A stretch of 8,480 nt of DNA, taken from the NCBI RefSeq assembly GCF_019402445.1, contig NZ_SRZM01000266.1, positions 1-8,480 on the forward strand, read 5' to 3'. Both the position numbers and the translations under genes were made by a program. The notes under the pieces are model-generated. The model saw nothing but the letters and a program-made list of their open reading frames with translations. It was not told the origin of the DNA and made no database searches. This stretch comes from Brachyspira pilosicoli. Its GTDB lineage: Bacteria > Spirochaetota > Brachyspiria > Brachyspirales > Brachyspiraceae. The first letter of the stretch is position 1, and each line of letters starts with the position of its first letter. Below, one piece after another: positions 1-6,246 of this stretch.

Positions 1-66
1 AGCTATAACAGTGCCCATATATAATGTATAATTATTGTCAGAAGAAAAACATATATCAATTTTCAT
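1..66 (-). CDS. Probable family 8 glycosyltransferase, N-terminal fragment
   Basis: Only the first 22 codons lie in the window; the gene continues past position 1. The peptide reads MKIDICFSSDNNYTLYMGTV and then IA. The hydrophobic beta strand followed by S-S-D-N-N-Y and a small-residue helix start is the usual opening of GT8 (LPS glucosyl/galactosyltransferase-like) enzymes, where it forms the nucleotide-sugar binding site. Such enzymes act in the cytoplasm and add hexoses to lipo-oligosaccharide or glycan chains; here that role is inference from the family. The start is supported by AAGGA on the minus strand, six bases before the ATG. The gene is divergent from pnuC and probably unrelated to it. 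The DxD metal site would lie outside the window, so the family call rests on this short N-terminus alone. Confidence 0.6.
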   Translation of the reverse strand, partial: MKIDICFSSDNNYTLYMGTVIA

Positions 67-110
67 ATAAAATCCTTATTTTGATATTAATTATCAACAC
101 TAAAGTAGAT

Positions 111-138
111 ATTATATTTATATAATAATATTTGCAAA
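111..138 (-). promoter_or_regulatory. Candidate promoter of the glycosyltransferase gene
   Basis: On the minus strand a perfect TATAAT (plus positions 111-116) is preceded, with a 16-base spacer, by TTTGCA (133-138), which matches four of six -35 consensus bases. It lies about 45 bases before the ATG at 66. In DNA this A/T-rich, -10-like hexamers are common, so this is only a candidate. Confidence 0.3.
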
Positions 139-192
139 TATATTTTTATAAAAATAAAAAATTCATTTTATTTACTAACAAAATTATTTATA

Positions 193-220
193 TTGATTTT
201 GCATAAAATAATAATATAAT
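193..220 (+). promoter_or_regulatory. Candidate promoter of pnuC-nadR
   Basis: TTGATT (193-198) and a perfect TATAAT (215-220) are separated by 16 bases, a good sigma-70-type arrangement. Transcription would start near 226-228, giving a leader of only about 22-25 bases before the pnuC ATG at 250. That is too short for a riboswitch. Confidence 0.5.
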
Positions 221-249
221 AATCAAAATCTATTTTATAAAGGATTTAT

Positions 250-945
250 ATGAAAAAAATTATCAAAAATGAGCTTCAAAATTGGAAGGCTATAGAAGTG
301 GCGTGGATTATAATAGCATGCAGTATAATATTATCGCTTTCTATATATTGGAAAGAAAATATTATTGGCATAGTTTCATCAATAAGCGGTATATTATGCG
401 TGATACTTACAGGGAAGGGAAAATTATCTTCGTATGTATTTGGAATGATTAATACTATTCTTTATTCTATCATAGCTTTTAGTGCAAAATACTATGGTGA
501 GTTTATGCTCAATGTATTCTACTATATACCTATGAATATAGTTGGTTTTATATTATGGAGTAGAAATATGAATAGTGAAAATAAAGAAGTAATAAAAACA
601 AAATTAAATAATAAATATAAAATTATAATATTTGGTTTTTCTTTTATATCAATATTTATTTATGGGTTTATATTAAAAAAATTAGGAGGTTCACTTCCTT
701 TTGTTGATAGTGCAAGTACGGTGTTTGCTGTAACTGCACAAATATTATGCGTAAAAAGATGCACCGAACAATGGATAATGTGGATATTGGTAAACATTTT
801 AAATATTTCTATATGGTATATTAATTTTGCAAGCGGGGGGGACAATATAGCTACTTTGCTTATGTGGAGTGTTTATTTAGTTAATGCAGTGTTTATGTTT
901 ATTAAGTGGTATAGAGAAGCAAATAATAAAAATCAGATAAACTAA
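250..945 (+). CDS. pnuC: Nicotinamide riboside transporter, PnuC family
   Basis: This 231-residue, strongly hydrophobic protein has about seven membrane segments, close to the usual PnuC length of about 230-240. PnuC carriers move nicotinamide riboside across the inner membrane by facilitated diffusion, and cytoplasmic phosphorylation traps it. Family features visible here are the aromatic-rich helix near residues 86-103 (Y-Y-x-P-M-N then W103) and the C-terminal block around residues 160-190, with Q164 after an alanine-rich turn, then W175, W178 and N182. The ATG follows AAAGGA (239-244) at five bases. The stop is 18 bases before the nadR-type gene, whose product supplies the trapping kinase; this supports nicotinamide riboside rather than thiamine or riboflavin as the substrate. 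Codons 196-198 contain an unusual run of seven G (835-841). Confidence 0.88.
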   Translation: MKKIIKNELQNWKAIEVAWIIIACSIILSLSIYWKENIIGIVSSISGILCVILTGKGKLSSYVFGMINTILYSIIAFSAKYYGEFMLNVFYYIPMNIVGFILWSRNMNSENKEVIKTKLNNKYKIIIFGFSFISIFIYGFILKKLGGSLPFVDSASTVFAVTAQILCVKRCTEQWIMWILVNILNISIWYINFASGGDNIATLLMWSVYLVNAVFMFIKWYREANNKNQIN

Positions 946-954
946 AAATAATTC

Positions 955-959
955 GGAGG
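955..959 (+). promoter_or_regulatory. Ribosome binding site of the nadR-type gene
   Basis: A perfect GGAGG ends four bases before the ATG at 964, inside the short pnuC-nadR gap. It fixes this ATG as the start, which also gives the correct short N-terminus before the nucleotidyltransferase GSFNP motif. The spacing is slightly short. Confidence 0.7.
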
Positions 960-963
960 CTTT

Positions 964-1977
964 ATGTATAATGTAGGAATGTATGGTGGTTCTTTTAATC
1001 CTCTTCATCTTGGTCATGTAAGATGCATAATAGAAGCGGCTAATCAATGTAAAAAGCTTTATATTGTTTTGGCTGTTGGAAATAATAGAAATGAAATTGA
1101 TAAAAAAATAAGATACAGATGGCTTTATCAATTAACAAAACATATTGGAAATGTGAAGATTATATTTATAGAAGATAATGCAAACACAAAAGAAGAATAT
1201 ACTGAAGATTTATGGGAAGCGGATTCTATAAAAATAAAAAATGCTATAGGTGAAAAAATTGACGCAGTATTTTGCGGAGATGATTATAAAAATAAAGATT
1301 CTTTTTATACAAGATATTATAAAGATTCAGAGTTAATATTTATAGAGAGAGATGAAATAAGCTCTTCAAAAATTAGAGAGAATGTTTATAAGTATTGGGA
1401 TTATTTACCTAATATAGTAAAGCCTTATTATACAAAAAAAGTTCTATTATTAGGTAGTGAAAGCACAGGTAAGTCAACTCTCACAATTAATTTAGCAAAT
1501 TATTATAATACCAATTATATAGAAGAGGCAGGGAGAGAATTATCAGAAAAGTCTGGAACTGATTTGCTTATGCTTTCAGAAGATTTTACAGAGATACTTC
1601 TTACTCATAAATTAAATGAAATAAAAGCAATAGAGCGTAGCAATAAAATATTGTTTGTTGATACTGATGCAATAATTACAAACTTTTACATGCATTTTTT
1701 GGAAGATGAAAATATTATTGATAATGAAAGACTTGCAAAAGCAATTATACATATAAACAAATATGATGCCATATTATTTTTAGAGCCTGATGTTGATTTT
1801 GTTCAGGACGGCGACAGAAGCGAAGTTATAAAAAATGACAGAATAAAATACAGCGATAAAATAAAAGATATACTTAATAATATGAATATAAAATATTATT
1901 CTATAAGCGGAGATTATCAAAAAAGATTTAAAAAAGCTGTTTCTATTGTAGATAGTTTGCTTCAAAAACACTTTTAA
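964..1977 (+). CDS. nadR: Bifunctional NMN adenylyltransferase / ribosylnicotinamide kinase, NadR type without HTH domain
   Basis: The 337-residue cytoplasmic enzyme has two domains. Residues 1-150 form a nucleotidyltransferase with GGSFNPLHLGH at 8-18 (ATP-binding HxGH, H15 and H18) and the C-terminal SSSKIRE signature at 133-139, which makes NAD from NMN and ATP. Residues 157-337 form a P-loop kinase with GSESTGKST at 164-172, the EEAGRE segment at 187-192, the Walker B-like FVDTDA at 231-236, and DGDR at 282-285 in the likely lid/substrate region; it phosphorylates nicotinamide riboside to NMN. E. coli NadR is about 410 residues because it also has an N-terminal DNA-binding HTH; that domain is absent here, so this protein should not be the NAD repressor. 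It lies 18 bases after pnuC and is almost certainly cotranscribed with it. The gene symbol is used for the enzyme type. Confidence 0.9.
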   Translation: MYNVGMYGGSFNPLHLGHVRCIIEAANQCKKLYIVLAVGNNRNEIDKKIRYRWLYQLTKHIGNVKIIFIEDNANTKEEYTEDLWEADSIKIKNAIGEKIDAVFCGDDYKNKDSFYTRYYKDSELIFIERDEISSSKIRENVYKYWDYLPNIVKPYYTKKVLLLGSESTGKSTLTINLANYYNTNYIEEAGRELSEKSGTDLLMLSEDFTEILLTHKLNEIKAIERSNKILFVDTDAIITNFYMHFLEDENIIDNERLAKAIIHINKYDAILFLEPDVDFVQDGDRSEVIKNDRIKYSDKIKDILNNMNIKYYSISGDYQKRFKKAVSIVDSLLQKHF

Positions 1978-2003
1978 TAATAAAAATATCTTTATAAAAC
2001 TAA

Positions 2004-2012
2004 TGATATAAT
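2004..2012 (+). promoter_or_regulatory. Candidate extended -10 promoter of purL
   Basis: TGA followed directly by TATAAT (2007-2012) is a perfect extended -10 element. A second TATAAT lies at 2014-2019. No good -35 is visible, as expected when an extended -10 compensates. Transcription would start about 40 bases before the purL ATG, so purL probably has its own promoter, although no terminator is visible after the nadR-type gene and read-through is possible. Confidence 0.4.
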
Positions 2013-2062
2013 ATATAATCTATTAATATAAAAACTCCATATAACAATGAGGTATATTCAAA

Positions 2063-5000
2063 ATGAACTATCGTATCTTTATAGAGAAAAAAGAAGGCTT
2101 TGATTTAGAGGCTAAAAGATTAGAAAGTCAATTAAAAGATAATTTTCAAATAAAATGCAGTGTAAGACTTCTTAATGTTTATGACATTTTTAATATAGAA
2201 GAAAGTAAATTAACTAATTCTATTAATGTAATATTTTCAGAGCCTCCAACAGATAGGGTAGTTGAAAAAAAAGATTTTGAGAGTTTAAAACATTTTGCTG
2301 TAGAATATTTGCCCGGACAATTCGATCAGAGGGCTGATTCTGCATTACAATGTTTAAAGCTTATTTATAATGATATAGAAGAAGTAACTATAGTAAGCGG
2401 AAAAGTAGTTATTTTTGATGGAAATATAGATGATAATACAATAGAAAAGATAAAAAAATTCTATATTAACCCTGTAGAAAGCAGAGAAAAAGATTTAAAA
2501 AAGCTAGAAATAGAACCTCATCAAAAGGCTGATGATATTAAAGATGTAGAAAACTTTATTAATTTAAACATAGAAGAACTTCATAAATATAGAGATACTC
2601 TTGATTTGGCAATGACTTATAAAGATATAGAGTTCGTACAGAATTATTTCAAAAATGAAGAGAAAAGAAACCCAACAGAAACAGAGATAAAAGTTCTTGA
2701 TACATATTGGTCTGACCATTGCAGGCATACTACATTTATGACAAAGATTAATGATGTGAAATTAGAAAATGATAAGAGTAATTTTTCAGAGGTGATATTA
2801 AATGCTATTAACAAATATTACAGCATGAGAAAAGAGCTTTACGGTGAAGATGTTGACAGCAAAAGAGATATTAATTTAATGGACATGGCAACAGTGTCTG
2901 CTAAATACATAAAGAAAAAAGGAAAGCTTGAAGATTTAGAGATTTCCGATGAGATAAACGCTTGTTCTATTTATATAGATGTTGATGCTGTTGATGAGAA
3001 TGGAAAAAACAAAACAGAAAAATATTTATTAATGTTTAAAAATGAAACTCATAATCACCCTACAGAGATAGAGCCTTTCGGAGGAGCTTCTACTTGTTTG
3101 GGAGGAGCTATAAGAGACCCTCTTTCTGGAAGAAGCTATGTATATCAGGCAATAAGGGTTACAGGAAGTGCTAATCCATTAGAGAGATTAGAAGATACTT
3201 TGGCAGGAAAACTTCCTCAAAAGAAAATTACTACCACTGCAGCAGCAGGATATTCTTCTTACGGCAACCAAATAGGGCTTACAACTTGTTTAGTTAATGA
3301 AATATATGATGAAGGATATAAAGCAAAAAGGCTTGAGGTTGGTGCTGTTGTGGGAGCTGTGCCTGTGGACTATGTGCGTAGAGAAAAACCAAAAGCAGGC
3401 GATATAGTTATAGTGCTTGGCGGAAGAACAGGAAGAGATGGTTGCGGCGGGGCTACTGGTTCATCAAAAAGCCATACTGATACATCTTTAAGACTTTGCG
3501 GTGCTGAAGTACAAAAAGGTAATGCTCCGGAAGAAAGAAAGATTCAAAGACTATTTAGAAATAAAGAAGTTACTAAATTAATAAAAAAATGTAATGATTT
3601 CGGGGCAGGAGGAGTTTCTGTTGCTATTGGTGAATTATCAGACGGAATTGACATTAACCTTGATGTTTTGCCTGTAAAATATTTAGGATTAAATGGCACT
3701 GAGCTAGCAATATCAGAATCGCAAGAGAGAATGGCTGTTGTTGTAGAAAGTAAGGATGCAGATAATTTTATAAAACTTGCCAACAAAGAAAACATTGAAG
3801 CTACAAAGGTTGCAACAATAACAGACACTAACAGACTTGTAATGTATTTGAAAGGCAAAAAAATTGTAGATATAAGCCGTAAGTTTTTAGACACTAACGG
3901 AGCTAAACAAGAAACTAATGCTATTCTTAAAGATATTAATTTTGAAAATAACCCTTTCAGCACAAAGAATGCATGTTCTCTAACTTCTCATTGGTTTAAT
4001 ATGGCAGAAAATTTAAATGTCGCTTCTCAAAAGGGACTTATAGAAATGTTTGACTCATCAATAGGTGCTACTACTGTTCTTATGCCTTTTGGCGGAAAGT
4101 ATCAAATGACTCCAAGCGATGTAAGCATTCAAAAAATACCAATATTCGACAATAATGTAAAACAAATAAATACGGCTTCTGCTATATCTTGGGGTTATAA
4201 TCCTTCTATAATGAAATGGTCAGAGTTTCACGGAGGAATATATTCTGTAATAGAATCTATGTCAAAACTTGTTTCTATTGGTGCTGATTATAAAAATATA
4301 AGATTATCATTTCAAGAGTATTTTGAGAAATTAGGAAATGATGATAAAAAATGGGGTAAGGTTTATTCTGCACTTTTAGGCACAATATATGCACAAACTG
4401 AATTTGATATACCTGCTATAGGCGGTAAAGACTCTATGAGCGGTACTTTTAATAATATATCAGTGCCTTCCACTTTGATATCATTTGCAGTGTCAACTGT
4501 TGACAGCAATGATGTTATATCTCCAGAGTTTAAATCTGCTGATAATTATGTGTATTTAATAAAGCATAATATGCTTGAAAACTATATGCCTAATGTTGCA
4601 GAAATAAAAGAAAATTTTGACTTTATATATAAAAACATAAAAGACAAAAAAATATTATCAGCATACACTATCAAATTCGGAGGTATTGCTGAAGCTTTAA
4701 CAAAAATGTCTTTTGGAAACAGAATAGGCGTTGATATAAAAGATGAGCTTTATTTCTTTAATTTAATGCCTGCTTCATTTATAGTGGAAACTAAAGAAGA
4801 ATTAAATTATAAAAATGCTATTTTAATAGGAAAAACTATTGATGAATACAAAATAAAAGTATGCGGTGAAGTAGTGGATTTAGAAGAAATAGAAAAATTA
4901 TGGCTTGAAAAATTATCAACAGTATTCCCTTATAAAACTTATGAAGATATAGAAACTTACAAGCTAGCTGAATACAAAAGAGAAGCACCATTTATATGCA

Positions 5001-5809
5001 AAAACAAAACAGCTAAGCCTAATGTTTTAATATCTGCATTCTTAGGTACTAACTGTGAATATGACACTCAAAAAGCTTTCTCTGATGCAGGAGCAAATAC
5101 AGATATATTTGTATTTAGAAACATTAAGCCAGAATATATAAAAGAATCAATCGAAGAGATGTCAAAAAAAATAGATAACTCTCAAATATTTATGATTCCT
5201 GGAGGATTCAGTGCGGCAGATGAGCCTGATGGTTCTGGTAAGTTTATCTCTGCAATACTTACAAATGAAAAAATAAAAACATCTATACATAAACTATTAG
5301 AACGTGACGGTCTTGTTTTGGGTATATGTAATGGTTTCCAAGCATTAATAAAATCAGGACTTCTTCCTTATGGAAAAATAGGAAACATTACAGAAAAATC
5401 TCCTACTCTTACATTCAATAAAATAGGAAGACATATTTCTCAAATGGTAACAACAAAAGTAGTATCAAACAATTCTCCTTGGTTATACAACATACCTTTA
5501 GGAAGCGAGTTGGTTGTGCCTGTTTCTCATGGTGAGGGAAGATTCTTTGCTGATGAAGAGATAATAAAAGAATTAATCAAAAAAGGTCAGGTTGCTACTC
5601 AGTATGTTAATTTTGAGTCAAAACCTACTAATGAGTTTAGATTTAATCCTAATGGTTCAGCTTATGCAATAGAAGGCATACTTTCAGAAGATGGAAAGGT
5701 GTTTGGCAAAATGGGGCATAGTGAGAGATACGGAGATAATTTATATAAGAATATCATTACTAAAGATATTTACAACATATTTGAAAATGGCGTGAATTAT
5801 TTTAAGTAA
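2063..5809 (+). CDS. purL: Phosphoribosylformylglycinamidine synthase, single-chain form
   Basis: FGAM synthase converts FGAR, glutamine and ATP to FGAM, the fourth step of de novo purine synthesis. At 1248 residues this is the fused form with PurS-, PurL- and PurQ-like parts in one chain. An N-terminal PurS-like region (about 1-140) is followed by a linker with DTYWSDHCRHTTF at 213-225, and by the FGAM synthase core with NETHNHPTEIEPFGGAS at 327-343, the glycine-rich GGRTGRDGCGGATG at 453-466 and a second half around GGKDSMSG at 787-794. The class I glutaminase domain (about 985-1248) has the nucleophile C1089 in GICNGF and H1219/E1221 in GHSER, so the triad is intact. The YWSDHCRHTTF wording resembles the clade seen in streptococci, clostridia and Bacteroidetes more than the proteobacterial form. 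The start follows TGAGG at 2048-2052. No other pur gene is adjacent. Confidence 0.96.
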   Translation: MNYRIFIEKKEGFDLEAKRLESQLKDNFQIKCSVRLLNVYDIFNIEESKLTNSINVIFSEPPTDRVVEKKDFESLKHFAVEYLPGQFDQRADSALQCLKLIYNDIEEVTIVSGKVVIFDGNIDDNTIEKIKKFYINPVESREKDLKKLEIEPHQKADDIKDVENFINLNIEELHKYRDTLDLAMTYKDIEFVQNYFKNEEKRNPTETEIKVLDTYWSDHCRHTTFMTKINDVKLENDKSNFSEVILNAINKYYSMRKELYGEDVDSKRDINLMDMATVSAKYIKKKGKLEDLEISDEINACSIYIDVDAVDENGKNKTEKYLLMFKNETHNHPTEIEPFGGASTCLGGAIRDPLSGRSYVYQAIRVTGSANPLERLEDTLAGKLPQKKITTTAAAGYSSYGNQIGLTTCLVNEIYDEGYKAKRLEVGAVVGAVPVDYVRREKPKAGDIVIVLGGRTGRDGCGGATGSSKSHTDTSLRLCGAEVQKGNAPEERKIQRLFRNKEVTKLIKKCNDFGAGGVSVAIGELSDGIDINLDVLPVKYLGLNGTELAISESQERMAVVVESKDADNFIKLANKENIEATKVATITDTNRLVMYLKGKKIVDISRKFLDTNGAKQETNAILKDINFENNPFSTKNACSLTSHWFNMAENLNVASQKGLIEMFDSSIGATTVLMPFGGKYQMTPSDVSIQKIPIFDNNVKQINTASAISWGYNPSIMKWSEFHGGIYSVIESMSKLVSIGADYKNIRLSFQEYFEKLGNDDKKWGKVYSALLGTIYAQTEFDIPAIGGKDSMSGTFNNISVPSTLISFAVSTVDSNDVISPEFKSADNYVYLIKHNMLENYMPNVAEIKENFDFIYKNIKDKKILSAYTIKFGGIAEALTKMSFGNRIGVDIKDELYFFNLMPASFIVETKEELNYKNAILIGKTIDEYKIKVCGEVVDLEEIEKLWLEKLSTVFPYKTYEDIETYKLAEYKREAPFICKNKTAKPNVLISAFLGTNCEYDTQKAFSDAGANTDIFVFRNIKPEYIKESIEEMSKKIDNSQIFMIPGGFSAADEPDGSGKFISAILTNEKIKTSIHKLLERDGLVLGICNGFQALIKSGLLPYGKIGNITEKSPTLTFNKIGRHISQMVTTKVVSNNSPWLYNIPLGSELVVPVSHGEGRFFADEEIIKELIKKGQVATQYVNFESKPTNEFRFNPNGSAYAIEGILSEDGKVFGKMGHSERYGDNLYKNIITKDIYNIFENGVNYFK

Positions 5810-5815
5810 AAAAAT

Positions 5816-5858
5816 ATATTATAGATAATTATACTATTAGTATAGTTATCTATAATAT
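5816..5858 (+). terminator. Long A/T hairpin after purL, probable terminator
   Basis: Two 21-base arms (5816-5836 and 5838-5858) pair throughout with a single T-G wobble at 5829/5845; a realistic fold is a 19-bp stem with a five-base loop at 5835-5839. It begins six bases after the purL stop. The tract after it is only moderately T-rich, and the stem is almost all A/T, so termination could be weak; it may instead protect the mRNA 3' end. Confidence 0.6.
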
Positions 5859-5959
5859 TTATTAATGATTTAGTTCTTTTAAAAAATATTAATTAACATA
5901 ATAAAAAATGCTAAACTTTTTTATATATTGCCGTTAATTATTATAGTTATAATTAATTT

Positions 5960-5965
5960 AAGGAG
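5960..5965 (+). promoter_or_regulatory. Ribosome binding site that fixes the start of the small gene
   Basis: A perfect AAGGAG lies seven bases before the ATG at 5973. An upstream in-frame TTG at 5928 would add 15 mostly hydrophobic residues, but it has no ribosome binding site and would put this motif inside the coding sequence, so the ATG is preferred. Confidence 0.8.
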
Positions 5966-5972
5966 AAATTAT

Positions 5973-6203
5973 ATGACTATAAGCGGTATATCTTCTAATA
6001 ATGTTATGCAAATGAGTGCTACTTCAATTAATACTAAGCCAAATATAGTGGAAGTAAAACCTACTAATGTTAATCAACAGGCTCAAAGCTTATCTCCTCT
6101 TTCTAGCAGATATACTTATGCTATGGGAAGAGATGGTAAAAGATATATACTTCAACTTAGAATAGATATAGCTTCAGTAAGAGCTTTCAGTACTTTAGCT
6201 TAA
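5973..6203 (+). CDS. Small 76-residue protein of unknown function
   Basis: I do not recognise this gene. It encodes 76 residues with an excellent ribosome binding site and optimal spacing, so translation is likely. Residues 1-45 are rich in Ser, Asn, Thr and Gln and look disordered; there is no signal peptide or membrane segment and no cysteine. Residues 46-70 look ordered: Y49-x-x-G52-x-D54-G55-K56-x-Y58 followed by alternating hydrophobic residues. This resembles the Y-x-x-G-P-D-G-K-x-Y beta-hairpin motif of some SprA-related proteins, but the rest of that family is missing, so no function is assigned. The gene stands alone between the hairpin after purL and a strong convergent terminator, with no clear promoter; the TATAAT at 5948-5953 seems too close to the ribosome binding site to serve it. 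Confidence 0.75.
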   Translation: MTISGISSNNVMQMSATSINTKPNIVEVKPTNVNQQAQSLSPLSSRYTYAMGRDGKRYILQLRIDIASVRAFSTLA

Positions 6204-6213
6204 TAATATAATT

Positions 6214-6243
6214 ACAGGAGCTTATTATATTTTAAGTTCCTGT
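6214..6243. terminator. Bidirectional terminator between convergent genes
   Basis: The left arm starts ACAGGAGCTTA and the right arm ends TAAGTTCCTGT, giving an 11-bp stem with one G-T wobble and an 8-base loop. A second pairing, AATAATAT at 6202-6209 with ATATTATT at 6244-6251, extends the base after a four-base bulge. T-rich sequence follows on both strands. It lies in the 43-base gap between the small gene and the convergent nfeD-type gene and can serve both. Confidence 0.8.
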
Positions 6244-6246
6244 ATA

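Noticed and set aside
67..249. Possible riboswitch (NAD- or preQ1-like) before pnuC
   Set aside because: The candidate promoter leaves only about 22-25 bases of leader, and no G/C-containing stem or conserved riboswitch motif is visible in this almost pure A/T spacer.
877..1131. Open frame of 84 codons on the minus strand across the pnuC-nadR junction
   Set aside because: It overlaps two well-supported genes and their ribosome binding site, and its product has no recognisable feature.
1978..2062. Terminator or purine riboswitch between the nadR-type gene and purL
   Set aside because: No stem with a T-run was found, and the roughly 40-base leader is too short and lacks the paired stems of a purine riboswitch; only an extended -10 element is supported.
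3544..3963. Open frame of 139 codons on the minus strand inside purL
   Set aside because: It is fully antisense to a region of purL with intact conserved motifs, has no ribosome binding site I can see, and its product looks like the usual Ser/Leu-rich antisense shadow.
5934..5956. Inverted repeat TTAATTAT / ATAATTAA upstream of the small gene
   Set aside because: Eight A/T-only pairs around a seven-base loop are expected by chance in this composition; not enough for an operator or terminator call.
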